Positions 28,319-39,796 of a stretch of DNA of 64,000 bases are shown here, in pieces; position 1 is the first letter of the stretch; the number at the start of each line of letters is the position of its first letter. Source of the stretch: Gibbsiella quercinecans (GTDB taxonomy: Bacteria > Pseudomonadota > Gammaproteobacteria > Enterobacterales > Enterobacteriaceae); contig NZ_CP014136.1 of assembly GCF_002291425.1 (NCBI RefSeq), positions 2,790,001 to 2,854,000 on the forward strand, written 5' to 3'. A program made the translations under genes and the position numbers. Under the pieces are notes generated by a model that worked only from the letters and a program-made list of their open reading frames with translations, made no database searches and was not told the DNA's origin.

Positions 28319-28894
28319 TTAGAAGTAAGAGTGTTCGCCGCGCTGGTGCTCGGTAAGATCGCGCACGCCTTTCAGTTCAGGGAACGTCTGCAACAGCTCT
28401 TTCTCAATACCTTCTTTCAGCGTCACGTCGACCATCGAACAGCCGTTGCAACCGCCGCCGAATTGCAGGATCGCCAGCCCATCGTCGGTGATTTCCATCA
28501 GCGTCACGCGGCCGCCGTGGCCGGCCAACTGTGGGTTGATCTGCGATTGCAGAACATATTCAACCCGTTCAATCAATGGGGCATCCTCGCCGACCTTACG
28601 CATTTTGGCGTTAGGCGCTTTCAGCGTCAGCTGCGAACCCAGCTGATCGGTCACGAAGTCGATCTCGGCATCTTCCAGATACGGCGCGCTCAATTCATCG
28701 ACGTAAGCAGACAGCTTATCGAATTTCAGTTCGACGTCCGTTGCTTCCACCGCGTCCGGCGGGCAATAAGAGACGCCGCATTCGGCCGTCGGCGTGCCCG
28801 GGTTAATCACGAAGACGCGGATTTGGGTGCCTTCTTCTTGATTTGCCAGCAGTTTGGCAAAATGTTCCTGTGCAGCATCTGTTATACGAATCAT
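28319..28894 (-). CDS. nfuA: Fe-S biogenesis protein NfuA
   Basis: A 191-residue carrier that hands 4Fe-4S clusters to target enzymes such as aconitase and lipoyl synthase. It has an N-terminal degenerate A-type carrier domain (about 1-95), lacking the cluster cysteine pattern, and a C-terminal Nfu domain with Cys149 and Cys152 in [11 protein letters not shown], the pair that holds the cluster. Length and sequence match E. coli NfuA. The ATG at 28894 is the only sensible start. gntX follows upstream with a 58-bp gap on the same strand. In E. coli gntT separates nfuA from malQ; here malQ is the direct neighbour. Confidence 0.97.
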   Translation of the reverse strand: MIRITDAAQEHFAKLLANQEEGTQIRVFVINPGTPTAECGVSYCPPDAVEATDVELKFDKLSAYVDELSAPYLEDAEIDFVTDQLGSQLTLKAPNAKMRKVGEDAPLIERVEYVLQSQINPQLAGHGGRVTLMEITDDGLAILQFGGGCNGCSMVDVTLKEGIEKELLQTFPELKGVRDLTEHQRGEHSYF

Positions 28895-28952
28895 AGCATT
28901 AGCTCAGTAGTTGACTTCTTTAGTTGGTTATAATACGCCCATTGCCAGGGCA

Positions 28953-29633
28953 CTACAACGTGCGGCAAATGCACCATATCTGCAATGACGCGACGCCTTG
29001 CTGCCGTAATAGTTTAGCGATTTCCGCCACGGTACTGCCAGTGGTGACTACGTCGTCCAGCAGCGCCACGTGCCGCCCGGCAAGATCATCCTCACAGCGG
29101 AATGCGCCGCGCAGGTTGCGCCGCCGCTGGCGGGCCGTCAATTGCCGTTGCGGCGTGGCCGCCCGCACTCGGCGCAGCGCCGCGGGGCGATATTCGCACC
29201 CCAGCCAGCGCGCCAGCGGGCGGGCGAGCAAATCCGTTTGGTTATAGCCCCGCCGCCAGGCGCGTTTTCTCTGTAAAGGTACCGCGACAATGATCTCGGG
29301 GTTGTTCAGATATTGCTCTCGCCGGGTTTGCAACCAGCGCAACAGTAACAGACGCGCCAGCGTGGGCGCCAATTCCGGCGCATGATGGTATTTGAACTTC
29401 TGGATTAATTGGCTGAGCGGCGGGCGATAATCCGCCACAAATACCATGCGCTGCCACGGCGGCGGCCGTTGCAGGCAACGCCCGCAGATATAACGTGGAT
29501 CCGCCGGCAGGCCGCAGCGGGGGCAACAGGGCTGCGTGGCGAGCAGCGGCGGCAGGCAATAGCTGCAAATGCCTTGTGCGGCCAGGCGTAATGGCTGCCG
29601 GCATAGCCAACAGCGGCCGCAGATTGATAGCAT
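28953..29633 (-). CDS. gntX: Phosphoribosyltransferase-like DNA-uptake protein GntX/ComFC
   Basis: A 226-residue ComFC-family protein. The N-terminus has a zinc-ribbon-like Cys set (CGRCWLC, CSYC, CPRCGL, CGRC), followed by a type I phosphoribosyltransferase fold with PRPP-loop motif VALLDDVVTTGSTVAE. E. coli GntX (YhgH) is needed to use DNA as a nutrient and was first linked to gluconate use; the chemical activity is not known. The start at 29633 matches the E. coli N-terminus (MLSICGRCWLC against MLTVPGLCWLC); a frame reaching 85 codons further upstream would overlap bioH and is rejected. It is divergent from bioH with a 38-bp gap. Confidence 0.93.
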   Translation of the reverse strand: MLSICGRCWLCRQPLRLAAQGICSYCLPPLLATQPCCPRCGLPADPRYICGRCLQRPPPWQRMVFVADYRPPLSQLIQKFKYHHAPELAPTLARLLLLRWLQTRREQYLNNPEIIVAVPLQRKRAWRRGYNQTDLLARPLARWLGCEYRPAALRRVRAATPQRQLTARQRRRNLRGAFRCEDDLAGRHVALLDDVVTTGSTVAEIAKLLRQQGVASLQIWCICRTL

Positions 29634-29671
29634 AGGCGCCTCCGTGACGGTTGATAACAAGGACAATAACG

Positions 29672-30442
29672 ATGACGGCGCTGTATTGGCAAACGATAGG
29701 CGAAGGCGAACGCGATCTTGTGCTGCTGCACGGGTGGGGCTTGAATGCGGAAGTGTGGGGTTGCACGCTGGAGCGATTGGCGCCGCATTTTCGCCTGCAC
29801 CTGGTGGATTTACCCGGCTATGGTCGCAGCCAGGGTTTTGGCGCGCTATCCCTGGCGCAGATGGCGGAGGTGGTGCTGGCGGCGGCACCGCCGCAGGCCT
29901 GGTGGCTGGGTTGGTCGTTGGGCGGGCTGGTCGTCAGCCAGATAGCCTTAACGCAACCGCAGCGCGTGCAGGGGCTGATTACCGTGGCGTCGTCGCCGTG
30001 CTTCTCCGCCCATGATGACTGGCCGGGGATCCGCCCTGACGTATTGAGCGGCTTTCAGCACCAGCTGAGCCATGATTTCCAGCGCACCGTGGAGCGGTTT
30101 TTGGCGTTGCAGACCTTGGGAACGGCCAGCGCCCGCCAGGATGCCCGTTTGCTGAAATCGGTGGTGTTGAGCCAACCGATGCCGGGCGTTGATGTGCTGA
30201 ACGGCGGCCTGGAAATACTGCGCACCAGTGATTTGCGCCGGCCGATGGCGGCACTCACGCTGCCGTTGCTGCGGATTTATGGTTATCTTGATGGTTTGGT
30301 GCCGCGCAAGGTCGCCGCTCTGCTGGATGCTCAATGGCCGCAGTCGCGCTCGGTCATTATCCCCAAGGCCGCGCACGCGCCGTTTATTTCCCACCCGGAA
30401 GAGTTTGCTGAGGTGATAACCCGGTTTGTTGCCGAACGCTAG
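29672..30442 (+). CDS. bioH: Pimeloyl-[acyl-carrier protein] methyl ester esterase
   Basis: A 256-residue alpha/beta hydrolase (same length as E. coli BioH) that removes the methyl from pimeloyl-ACP methyl ester, closing the first stage of biotin synthesis. The triad is Ser82 (GWSLGG), Asp about 207 (GYLDGLVP) and His about 235 (AAHAPF), and the [12 protein letters not shown] oxyanion segment is present. The ATG at 29672 fits the E. coli N-terminus; a frame from 29651 adds seven residues. Ribosome site AAGGA. It is divergent from gntX and convergent with tex. Confidence 0.96.
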   Translation: MTALYWQTIGEGERDLVLLHGWGLNAEVWGCTLERLAPHFRLHLVDLPGYGRSQGFGALSLAQMAEVVLAAAPPQAWWLGWSLGGLVVSQIALTQPQRVQGLITVASSPCFSAHDDWPGIRPDVLSGFQHQLSHDFQRTVERFLALQTLGTASARQDARLLKSVVLSQPMPGVDVLNGGLEILRTSDLRRPMAALTLPLLRIYGYLDGLVPRKVAALLDAQWPQSRSVIIPKAAHAPFISHPEEFAEVITRFVAER

Positions 30443-30482
30443 CATCTAGCATTGGCCGGGGCGATGGAGAGCGGAGAGTAAT

Positions 30483-30511
30483 ACGCAGAGCGGCTCATCA
30501 CCGCTCTGCGT
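30483..30511. terminator. Bidirectional hairpin between bioH and tex
   Basis: A perfect 11-bp stem (ACGCAGAGCGG / CCGCTCTGCGT) with a 7-nt loop lies between the convergent genes. T-tracts are poor on both sides, so its strength as a terminator is uncertain. Confidence 0.5.
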
Positions 30512-30521
30512 GGTTGCGCGG

Positions 30522-32852
30522 TTAGCGCTTTTTACCGAAGGCGGCGGCCAGGGCATCGCCCATCGCGCTATTGCCTGCCGGGGCGCCGGCAACGCTGCGG
30601 GGCTTGTGCTTATTGGCCGCCGGGCGGCTGCCGTTATCACGCGCCGGAGCATTGCTGCCGCGGCGCACAGTGCCTTCACCCGGCTGTTCATCCAGGCGCA
30701 TGCTCAGTGCAATACGCTTGCGCTGCAGATCCACATCCATCACTTTGACTTTGACGATGTCGCCGGCTTTCACCACGGTGTGCGGATCCTCGACGAACTT
30801 ATCCGCCAGCGAAGAGATGTGCACCAGCCCATCCTGATGTACGCCGATATCAACGAACGCGCCAAAGTTGGTGACGTTGGTGACGGTGCCTTCCAGGATC
30901 ATCCCCGGTTGCAGATCGTTGAGGGTTTCCACGCCGTCGGCAAAGGTGGCGGTTTTGAATTCCGGGCGCGGATCGCGGCCGGGTTTTTCCAGCTCTTTCA
31001 GGATGTCGGTCACCGTTGGCACGCCGAACTGCGCATCGGTGAAATCGCTGGCCTTCAGGCTGCGCACGGCGCTTGGGTTACCCATCAGATCCTGCAGGCT
31101 TTGCTGGGTAGTCGCCAGGATGCGTTCCACCACCGGGTAGGTTTCCGGGTGCACGGTGGAAGCGTCCAGCGGGTTGTCGCCGTGGTTGATGCGCAGGAAG
31201 CCGGCGCATTGCTCGAAGGCTTTCGGCCCCAGACGGCTGACCTTCAGCAACTGGTCGCGGTTGCTGAAGCGGCCGTTGTCATCGCGCCAGGCGACGATGT
31301 TTTGCGCCATAATGCGCGTTAACCCGGCAACGCGCGCCAGCAGCGGCACGGATGCGGTGTTCAGATCCACACCGACGGCGTTTACGCAATCTTCCACCAC
31401 CGAATCCAGCTTCTTCGCCAGTTGGCTTTGGCTGACGTCGTGCTGGTATTGGCCGACGCCGATGGATTTAGGTTCGATCTTCACCAGCTCCGCCAGCGGA
31501 TCCTGCAGGCGGCGGGCGATGGACACCGCACCGCGCAGGGAAACGTCGAGGTTCGGGAACTCCAGCGCCGCCAATTCAGAGGCGGAGTACACCGAGGCAC
31601 CGGCTTCACTGACGATCACTTTCTGCCCCTGCACTTCCGGGAACTGTTTTTGCACCGCGGCGAAGAAGCGTTCGGTCTCGCGTGAGGCGGTGCCGTTGCC
31701 GATGGCGACCAGATCAACCTTGTGTTTGATGCACAGCGCGGCAACCACGGCGGCGGCCTTGGCGGCCTGGCCGGTGTGGGGGTAAATGGTATCGGTGGCG
31801 ACCAGCTTGCCGGTGGCGTCGACCACCGCCACTTTCACCCCGGTACGCAGGCCCGGATCGAGCCCCATAGTGGCGCGCATGCCGGCGGGCGCCGCCATCA
31901 GCAGATCGTGCAGGTTGCGGGCGAAAACGTTAATGGCTTCGTCTTCCGCACGCTCGCGCACCGTGCCCATCAGCTCGGTTTCCAGGTGCAGCAGCACTTT
32001 GATGCGCCAGGTCCAGTTGACCACCGCCCGGCGCCAGCCGTCCGCCGGGGCGTTGTTCAGGCGCAGGTTGAGGTGATTGATGATGATCTGTTCCGCATGG
32101 CTTTCGCGCGGCGCTTCTTCAAACTGCGGATCGGCATTCAACGACAGCTGCAGGATGCCTTCGTTGCGGCCGCGGAACATCGCCAGCGCGCGGTGTGAAG
32201 GCACTTGTGAAATCGGTTCGTGATGATCGAAGTAGTCGCGGAATTTAGCGCCTTCCTCTTCTTTGCCCTCAACCACTTTGGCTACCAGGTGGGCGTTTTT
32301 CCACAAATAGTCGCGCACTTTCGCCAGCAGGGTGGCATCTTCGGCGAAGCGTTCCATCAGGATGTAGCGCGCGCCGTCGAGGGCGGCTTTCACATCCGCC
32401 ACGCCTTTTTCTTCGCTGACGTACTGCGCCGCCAGGGTTTCCGGCTGCTGCTGCGGATCTTGCCACAGGGTGTCCGCCAGTGGCTCCAGGCCGGCTTCAA
32501 TGGCAATCTGCCCACGGGTGCGGCGCTTGGGTTTGTACGGCAGGTAGAGGTCTTCCAGCTCAGTTTTGCTGAGCGTCGCGTTAATCGCCCCTGCCAGTTG
32601 TTCGGTCAGCTTGCCTTGTTCCTCGATCGATTTGAGGATGGTCTGGCGGCGGTCTTCCAGTTCGCGCAGATAGCCCAGGCGGGTTTCCAACTGGCGCAGC
32701 TGTGTGTCGTCCAGGCCGCCGGTCACTTCCTTACGATAGCGGGCGATAAACGGGACGGTATTTCCTTCATCCAGCAGGCGAATGGCCGAATCAACTTGTT
32801 CCGGGCGGGCCTGCAGTTCTGTCGCGATAATGCGGCTCAGTGGTTCATTCAT
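30522..32852 (-). CDS. tex: Tex-family RNA-binding transcription accessory protein (YhgF)
   Basis: A 776-residue Tex protein (E. coli YhgF 773). In order it has a helical N-terminal region, a YqgF/RNase H-like domain ([20 protein letters not shown], about 330-460), helix-hairpin-helix elements ([19 protein letters not shown]) and a C-terminal S1 RNA-binding domain ([20 protein letters not shown]), followed by a short basic, low-complexity tail. Tex binds nucleic acids and affects transcription and stress tolerance. greB lies upstream on the same strand, 179 bp away, as in E. coli. In E. coli feoABC follows; here bioH does. Confidence 0.96.
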   Translation of the reverse strand: MNEPLSRIIATELQARPEQVDSAIRLLDEGNTVPFIARYRKEVTGGLDDTQLRQLETRLGYLRELEDRRQTILKSIEEQGKLTEQLAGAINATLSKTELEDLYLPYKPKRRTRGQIAIEAGLEPLADTLWQDPQQQPETLAAQYVSEEKGVADVKAALDGARYILMERFAEDATLLAKVRDYLWKNAHLVAKVVEGKEEEGAKFRDYFDHHEPISQVPSHRALAMFRGRNEGILQLSLNADPQFEEAPRESHAEQIIINHLNLRLNNAPADGWRRAVVNWTWRIKVLLHLETELMGTVRERAEDEAINVFARNLHDLLMAAPAGMRATMGLDPGLRTGVKVAVVDATGKLVATDTIYPHTGQAAKAAAVVAALCIKHKVDLVAIGNGTASRETERFFAAVQKQFPEVQGQKVIVSEAGASVYSASELAALEFPNLDVSLRGAVSIARRLQDPLAELVKIEPKSIGVGQYQHDVSQSQLAKKLDSVVEDCVNAVGVDLNTASVPLLARVAGLTRIMAQNIVAWRDDNGRFSNRDQLLKVSRLGPKAFEQCAGFLRINHGDNPLDASTVHPETYPVVERILATTQQSLQDLMGNPSAVRSLKASDFTDAQFGVPTVTDILKELEKPGRDPRPEFKTATFADGVETLNDLQPGMILEGTVTNVTNFGAFVDIGVHQDGLVHISSLADKFVEDPHTVVKAGDIVKVKVMDVDLQRKRIALSMRLDEQPGEGTVRRGSNAPARDNGSRPAANKHKPRSVAGAPAGNSAMGDALAAAFGKKR

Positions 32853-32950
32853 AATTCTGATATCTGTTAGGCGCGGTGAATAAACAGGGGACAGTTATAC
32901 GTATTGCCCCAGGAAAATGCCAGCCTTGCCGCTCGCCGGCGCGCAGCGCT

Positions 32951-33011
32951 GCCGCCGGGAGCAGCGGGGGAAGGCGGCAGGGTAGCTGGCACGGTGGCTG
33001 CTCCCGGCGGC
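32951..33011. repeat. 15-bp perfect inverted repeat between greB and tex
   Basis: GCCGCCGGGAGCAGC at 32951-32965 and its exact complement at 32997-33011 surround a 31-nt loop. A small TTCAG/CTGAA hairpin with an A-rich loop (33013-33028) adjoins it right after the greB stop. Together they may be a greB transcript end or an RNA structure ahead of tex. Confidence 0.6.
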
Positions 33012-33031
33012 GGTTCAGAAAAAACTGAAAG

Positions 33032-33505
33032 TCAGGCCGAGTAGCTGATGGCATTAATATACCATTGCGCTTCGCCCACCGGCGTATTGACGAGCGCCAC
33101 ATCGCCAACCGCTTTTTTCAACAGCGCGCGCGCCATCGGCGCGTCGATGGAGATGTAGTCTTTGCGGCCGAAAATCTCGTCATAACCGACGATGCGAAAG
33201 CGTTTCACCTCGCCGTCATCGTTTTCGATCTCGACCCAGGCGCCGAAGAACACCTTCCCTTCCTGCTGCGGCGAGTAATCGACGATCCGTAACTGCTCCA
33301 GGCACTTGGTAAGATAGCGCACGCGGCGATCGATTTCGCGCAGCCGCTTCTTGTTATATTGATAGTCGGCGTTTTCGCTGCGATCGCCCAGGCTGGCGGC
33401 CCAGGTCACCTTCTTGGTGACTTCGGGGCGTTCTTCACGCCAGAGATAATCCAGTTCCTGTTTGAGTTTGTCATACCCCTCGCGGGTGATTAGCTGTGTT
33501 CTCAT
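33032..33505 (-). CDS. greB: Transcription elongation factor GreB
   Basis: A 157-residue transcript-cleavage factor. The N-terminal coiled-coil domain (about 1-75) carries the basic patch and acidic tip (ASLGDRSENADYQYNKKRL), and the C-terminal FKBP-like domain (about 80-157) binds the RNA polymerase secondary channel rim. GreB rescues backtracked polymerase by stimulating cleavage of long 3' RNA ends. The N-terminus MRTQLITREGYDKLKQELDY matches E. coli GreB closely. It is divergent from ompR across a 509-bp gap. Confidence 0.97.
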   Translation of the reverse strand: MRTQLITREGYDKLKQELDYLWREERPEVTKKVTWAASLGDRSENADYQYNKKRLREIDRRVRYLTKCLEQLRIVDYSPQQEGKVFFGAWVEIENDDGEVKRFRIVGYDEIFGRKDYISIDAPMARALLKKAVGDVALVNTPVGEAQWYINAISYSA

Positions 33506-33585
33506 CGGTATCCACTTTCAGGGAAGGTCTACGGGAAAGTTATCCGGGGATGGCGTAAAGTGCCATATCATGCGGTGCGATTCTA

Positions 33586-33606
33586 GTGCCTCACCCGGTG
33601 AGGCAC
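33586..33606. repeat. Perfect palindrome upstream of greB
   Basis: GTGCCTCACC-C-GGTGAGGCAC is a perfect 10-bp inverted repeat about one centre base, 80 bp upstream of the greB start. It could be an operator for a dimeric regulator or a hairpin in the greB leader. Confidence 0.55.
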
Positions 33607-33795
33607 AGCCAAAGAGACTGAAAATCAACCGATAGCGGCCGGATACTGCGCCGGTGCGCAAAATTGCCAGCCTGCGGCATTTTTTATTACCGCCGCTGCG
33701 CTAAACTGCCGTAGGCTCTTCTGCCCGCGCCGGGCCGCTGCATTTCGGCCGCCAATCAGACGAAAATTGTTGATATTTGGGCAGAACAATAAGCT

Positions 33796-33824
33796 TTGTA
33801 ACAATTTCGGCTAGAATGTATACC
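33796..33824 (+). promoter_or_regulatory. Candidate sigma-70 promoter for ompR-envZ
   Basis: TTGTAA and TATACC are separated by exactly 17 bp; transcription would start near 33831, giving a leader of about 180 nt. This is a pattern call, not a mapped start. Confidence 0.45.
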
Positions 33825-33922
33825 ATTAAACGCTGTCCGTGATGGCAGGGTTTTTTAACAATGTGGGGCTGTGGCCTTTTGGCCATATGCTGCGTTATTT
33901 GCCGTTTATTTGGGCCTGCCGG

Positions 33923-33954
33923 GCCGGCAATTCGTGCCGTGCCAAATTGCCGGC
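33923..33954 (+). other. Structured ompR leader hairpin
   Basis: GCCGGCAATT and AATTGCCGGC, a perfect 10-bp stem with a 12-nt loop, end 60 bp before the ompR start. A smaller TGGCC-TTTT-GGCCA hairpin precedes it at about 33871-33884. Confidence 0.5.
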
Positions 33955-34014
33955 GCAGTTTAGGCATGAACCCACAGCCTTGAATCGGGCAATACAGCCT
34001 TTGGGAGTCATACA

Positions 34015-36098
<2,084 letters not shown>

Positions 36099-36125
36099 GT
36101 GGCGATCGCCGCCGCCGTTCAGCGG

Positions 36126-36605
36126 TCAGGATTTGCGGCTCATCACGTAGTATTCCGCCGCGTCTTGATGCAGGCGGTGGCCGGTCGGCACCCGCCAGGG
36201 ATCGATCAGGTTGATGCCGCAGTGCAGGAACGATGGGGTGTTGCGTGTCGCCAGCGTGGCGCCGTGCTGCAGGCAGATGGCGGCGATCTGGGCATCAGGA
36301 TAGCTCATCGGCCGTTCGCTTTGCCGGTTTGCGGCGTTTAGCTGCGCTTGCCGCAGGGCGCACTCGGCATCAAACGGCAGGATGCGCTCGCCAAACTCTT
36401 CCTGCAGCATCCCCAGCAGGCTGGCGCTAACGGCGGCCTGCTTCTCCCCGGCCGGCATCGCGGCCACCTCTGTGAACAACTCGGCGACCACCGGGGCGCA
36501 CAGGTAAAATGCGTAGGTATCTTGCTCATTGAGCCATTTCACGACGTTGTAATGCGGCGTGGGGCGCAGTAGCTCTTGCAGCACCGGGGTGTCTAGAATA
36601 ATCAT
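36126..36605 (-). CDS. PIN-domain toxin, FitB/VapC-like
   Basis: A 159-residue PIN-domain protein, likely an RNase toxin. It begins MIILDTPVLQELL with acidic Asp5, then has Glu42 (VVAELFTEVA), Asp104 (YPDAQIAAIC) and the ATRNTPSF segment where the family's C-terminal acidic residues sit. The usual start is DTNV; here the Asn is replaced by Pro7, and the fourth acidic position is Ser125, so activity could be changed. Its closest look is to FitB of Neisseria (DTNVISEPLRP..., ...NPWHD against IDPWRVP), and the C-terminus runs about 20 residues longer. Its ATG overlaps the antitoxin stop by 4 bp. It is convergent with envZ with a 27-bp gap. Confidence 0.8.
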   Translation of the reverse strand: MIILDTPVLQELLRPTPHYNVVKWLNEQDTYAFYLCAPVVAELFTEVAAMPAGEKQAAVSASLLGMLQEEFGERILPFDAECALRQAQLNAANRQSERPMSYPDAQIAAICLQHGATLATRNTPSFLHCGINLIDPWRVPTGHRLHQDAAEYYVMSRKS

Positions 36606-36829
36606 TTCTTGGGGTTACCGGCGGCGTCCTGCGCCAGTTCCACGCCGCCCAGCGGCGCAACGTGTTGCTGAATCCGGCTCGCCAGGCCATAGCGCGGCGG
36701 CCTTTGCACCAGGGCCTGTTTCAATATCACCCGGGCTTCCTCTTCCATCGAGTGGCCGTTTCTGGCGGCGGCGATGCGCAGCAACTCTTTGATGTCGTCG
36801 TCAAGATTCCTGATGGTGATAGTCGCCAC
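36602..36829 (-). CDS. Ribbon-helix-helix antitoxin, FitA/VapB-like
   Basis: A 75-residue partner of the PIN toxin. The N-terminus MATITIRNLDDDIKELLRIA and SMEEEARVILKQAL form a ribbon-helix-helix DNA-binding domain, and the C-terminal part (LGGVELAQDAAGN) resembles the toxin-binding arm of FitA. It would hold the toxin inactive and repress its own promoter. The start is GTG at 36829, preceded by AGGGGG. The pair is expressed on the minus strand from the gap before pckA's end. Antitoxins of this kind are usually unstable. Confidence 0.8.
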   Translation of the reverse strand: MATITIRNLDDDIKELLRIAAARNGHSMEEEARVILKQALVQRPPRYGLASRIQQHVAPLGGVELAQDAAGNPKK

Positions 36830-36899
36830 GAAAACCCCCTATGCTTTCAATGCTGGCACGGCATTATCATCCGGCGATGCGTTGCGGCACAATTGCCGA

Positions 36900-36926
36900 A
36901 AAGAAAAAGGCGCAGAAACTGCGCCT
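36900..36926 (-). terminator. Intrinsic terminator after pckA
   Basis: On the minus strand AGGCGCAG-TTT-CTGCGCCT is a perfect 8-bp stem followed by TTTTTCTTTTC, 26 bp past the pckA stop. Confidence 0.9.
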
Positions 36927-36952
36927 GGAGAGACCGACGGCGATGGCCGGAG

Positions 36953-38572
36953 CTAGAGCTTCGGCCCTGCGCTGAGCAGCGCTTCGCCCGCTGGCGTATC
37001 GGTGTACTTGTCAAAGTTGGTGGTGAAGCGCTGTGCCAGGTCTTTGGCCTTTTCTTCCCATTGCGCGGCGCTGGCGTAAGTGGCGCGCGGATCCAGAATC
37101 TCCGTGTTCACGCCCGGTAGCGCGGTCGGGATGGTCAGGTTGAAGATCGGCAGCGTTTGGGTGCCGGCCTCATCGATTTCGCCGCTGAGAATGGCATCGA
37201 TAATGGCGCGGGTATTCTTGATGGAGATCCGTTTGCCGGTTCCGTTCCAGCCGGTATTCACCAGGTAAGCCTGGGCGCCGGCGGCCTGCATACGCTTCAC
37301 CAGCACTTCGGCATAGCGTGTGGGGTGCAACGACAGGAAGGCGGCGCCAAAACAGGCGGAGAAGGTTGGCGTGGGTTCGGTAACGCCTTGTTCCGTGCCG
37401 GCCAGCTTGGCGGTAAACCCAGAGAGGAAGTGGTACTGGGTCTGATCCGGCGTCAGGCGTGAAACCGGCGGCAGCACGCCGAAGGCATCGGCCGTCAGGA
37501 AAATCACTTTGGTGGCATGGCCCGCCTTGGATACCGGCTTGACGATGTTGTGGATATGGTAAATCGGGTAGGACACGCGGGTGTTTTCGGTTTTTGAACC
37601 GTCGTTGAAATCGACGGAGCCATCGGCCAGCACGGTGACGTTTTCCAGCAGCGCATCGCGTTTAATGGCATGGAAGATATCCGGCTCGGCCTCTTCCGAC
37701 AGGTTGATGGTCTTCGCGTAGCAGCCGCCTTCAAAGTTGAACACGCCGTCGTCGTCCCAGCCGTGTTCGTCATCGCCAATCAGCTTGCGCTTGGGATCGG
37801 TCGACAGCGTGGTTTTGCCGGTGCCGGACAGGCCGAAGAACACCGCCACGTCACCCTTTTCGCCAACGTTGGCCGAGCAGTGCATAGAGGCGATGCCTTT
37901 CAGCGGCAGCAGGTAGTTCATGATCGAGAACATGCCTTTTTTCATTTCGCCGCCGTACCAGGTGCCGCCGATCAGCTGCATGCGCTCGGTCAGGTTAAAG
38001 GCGATAAAGTTCTCGGAGTTCAACCCCTGCTGCTGCCAGTTCGGGTTGGTGCATTTGGCGCCGTTCATCACCACGAAATCCGGCTCAAAATCCAGCAGCT
38101 CTTCTTCGGCAGGGCGGATAAACATGTTTTTCACAAAGTGCGCCTGCCAGGCCACTTCGGTAATAAAGCGCACTTTCAGGCGCGAATCAGGGTTGGCGCC
38201 GCAAAATGCATCAACCACGAACAGGCGTTTGCCGGAGAGCTGTTCGCCTACCAGCTGTTTCAGATCCGTCCAGGTTTCCTGGCTAAGCGGTTTGTTGTCG
38301 TTTTTACCTTTGCCCTGATCGGCCCACCAGACGGTATCGCGGGTGGTATCGTCACGCACGATGTATTTGTCTTTGGGCGTTCGGCCGGTGAAACGCCCGG
38401 TATCAACGGCGATTGCGCCCAGCTTGGTTTCTATGCCACGTTCCAGCCCTTCCAGCGAAGGATCGGTTTCTTCCGTAAACAGCAATTCATAACCCGGATT
38501 GTAGATAATCTCGCCGGCGTTATGGATCCCGTAAACAGCAAGATCCTGGTGGGTTATACCTTTAGCACGCAT
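36953..38572 (-). CDS. pckA: Phosphoenolpyruvate carboxykinase (ATP)
   Basis: A 539-residue gluconeogenic enzyme that converts oxaloacetate and ATP to PEP, ADP and CO2. The kinase-1a P-loop is GLSGTGKTT (247-255); the kinase-2 region is [22 protein letters not shown], in two blocks, with metal-binding Asp. RTPKDKYIV and ALRI-type substrate residues are also as in E. coli Pck (540). The PTS and mal genes elsewhere in the window are the reverse side of this metabolism. It is single-gene with its own terminator. In E. coli envZ is the immediate neighbour; here the toxin-antitoxin pair lies between. Confidence 0.98.
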   Translation of the reverse strand: MRAKGITHQDLAVYGIHNAGEIIYNPGYELLFTEETDPSLEGLERGIETKLGAIAVDTGRFTGRTPKDKYIVRDDTTRDTVWWADQGKGKNDNKPLSQETWTDLKQLVGEQLSGKRLFVVDAFCGANPDSRLKVRFITEVAWQAHFVKNMFIRPAEEELLDFEPDFVVMNGAKCTNPNWQQQGLNSENFIAFNLTERMQLIGGTWYGGEMKKGMFSIMNYLLPLKGIASMHCSANVGEKGDVAVFFGLSGTGKTTLSTDPKRKLIGDDEHGWDDDGVFNFEGGCYAKTINLSEEAEPDIFHAIKRDALLENVTVLADGSVDFNDGSKTENTRVSYPIYHIHNIVKPVSKAGHATKVIFLTADAFGVLPPVSRLTPDQTQYHFLSGFTAKLAGTEQGVTEPTPTFSACFGAAFLSLHPTRYAEVLVKRMQAAGAQAYLVNTGWNGTGKRISIKNTRAIIDAILSGEIDEAGTQTLPIFNLTIPTALPGVNTEILDPRATYASAAQWEEKAKDLAQRFTTNFDKYTDTPAGEALLSAGPKL

Positions 38573-38889
38573 ATTACTACTCCTTGGTTACATAATTTCT
38601 GCCAGCAATTGTAGGGATTCAGCGACATATCGCCGCGATAGGTATCAAATAATTAACGTTAGATACCATTTTTAATTACGTTATGAGAAGTAGTACACGG
38701 AAAAAAGTAAACATGTAAATCAGATCACTCTGTAGATTGCCTGTTTTTGGCGATTTTAGCCTGCGGCGGGCGATGTTGCGTGCGAACGGCGCCTACCAAG
38801 TATAGACACCAGGAACGGCCGTATCGTGTTGTTTCATCTGGGGGGGTGAAAATCCGGCGGGCGAGGCGCCCGCCGGTGAAGGGCGTTGA
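38573..38889 (-). promoter_or_regulatory. pckA promoter region
   Basis: 317 bp, AT-rich next to pckA, with the hslO terminator at its right end. E. coli has yhgE between hslO and pck; there is no such gene here, and I see no other gene. Confidence 0.5.
38850..38876 (-). terminator. Intrinsic terminator after hslO
   Basis: CCGGCGGGCG / CGCCCGCCGG, a perfect 10-bp stem with a 3-nt loop, followed on the minus strand by ATTTTC, 13 bp beyond the hslO stop. Confidence 0.85.
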
Positions 38890-39771
38890 TCAGTGCAAAT
38901 GGCTATCGGCGCTGCTGCCGTTGTTATGCAGCGCAGCGACGTCAACGGCATCGAACACATAGTGGTTGCCGCAGTAATCGCAATGCATATCAATGTTGCC
39001 GTCCTGCTCGAGCATCGAGGCTACCTCTTCGGGCGGCAGCGTCAGCAGCGCATCCTCGCAGCGCTGGCGCGAGCAGGAACAGTGGAAGGTGATCGCCTGC
39101 GGTTCATACAGAGTAACCTCTTCCTGGTGGTACAGGCGATACAGCACTTCGTTGGCCGGCAGGCCGAACAGCTCTTCGTTCTTGATGGTGGTGGTCAACT
39201 GCGCCAAATGATCGAAATCATCGGTATTGTTGCCATCCTGCGCCGGCAACACCTGCAACAACATACCCGCCGCCGCTGGGGTGCCTGCCGCTTCGCCGGT
39301 ACGGATGAACAAGCGGGTCGGCAGCTGTTCCGATTGGCGGAAATAGCTTTCCAGACATTCAGCCAGGGTTTCGCCTTCCAGGCCGACGATGCCCTGATAG
39401 CGCTCGCCTTCGGATGGGGTAATGGTAATCACCATCACACCGTTGCCAACCATTTGGTGCAGCGTGCTGTCCGGCGCGATCTCTGCCTGCATGCGCGCTA
39501 CACCGCGCATCTGCTGCTGGTTGTTGCCGTTGATCACCGCCAGCTTTAACGGGCCGTCACCCTGCAACTGCACGGTGATGTCACCGTCGAACTTCAGGGT
39601 GGCAGTCAGCAGGCTGGTGGCAACCAGCATCTCGCCCAGCAGCTTTTGCACCGGGGCCGGGTAGTCATGGCCGGCCAGAATATGTTGATAGGTTTCGCTG
39701 ATAGTCACCAGCTCGCCACGCACCGCATAGTTTTCAAACAGGTAGCGGTGCAATTGGTCATGGTTAGACAT
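38890..39771 (-). CDS. hslO: Redox-regulated chaperone Hsp33
   Basis: A 293-residue holdase switched on by oxidation. The C-terminal zinc site is Cys231 and Cys233 (HCSCSRQRC) with Cys264 and Cys267 (CDYCG), the four that bind zinc when reduced and form disulfides under oxidative and heat stress. A further Cys in the same region is as in the family. The N-terminus [21 protein letters not shown] matches E. coli HslO. hslR lies 25 bp upstream on the same strand, so yrfG-hslR-hslO is one operon, as in E. coli. Confidence 0.98.
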   Translation of the reverse strand: MSNHDQLHRYLFENYAVRGELVTISETYQHILAGHDYPAPVQKLLGEMLVATSLLTATLKFDGDITVQLQGDGPLKLAVINGNNQQQMRGVARMQAEIAPDSTLHQMVGNGVMVITITPSEGERYQGIVGLEGETLAECLESYFRQSEQLPTRLFIRTGEAAGTPAAAGMLLQVLPAQDGNNTDDFDHLAQLTTTIKNEELFGLPANEVLYRLYHQEEVTLYEPQAITFHCSCSRQRCEDALLTLPPEEVASMLEQDGNIDMHCDYCGNHYVFDAVDVAALHNNGSSADSHLH

Positions 39772-39796
39772 AGTTTTCTCTCAGTAGAGCAAGCCG

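Larger units (their letters stand above)
33506..34014. promoter_or_regulatory. greB-ompR intergenic region
   Basis: 509 bp without a gene. It contains a 21-bp palindrome (33586-33606), a likely ompR promoter (33796-33824), and a long structured ompR leader with a perfect inverted repeat (33923-33954). Confidence 0.65.

Noticed and set aside
37670-38614. 314-codon open frame antisense to pckA
   Set aside because: It is a shadow of the highly conserved pckA coding sequence.
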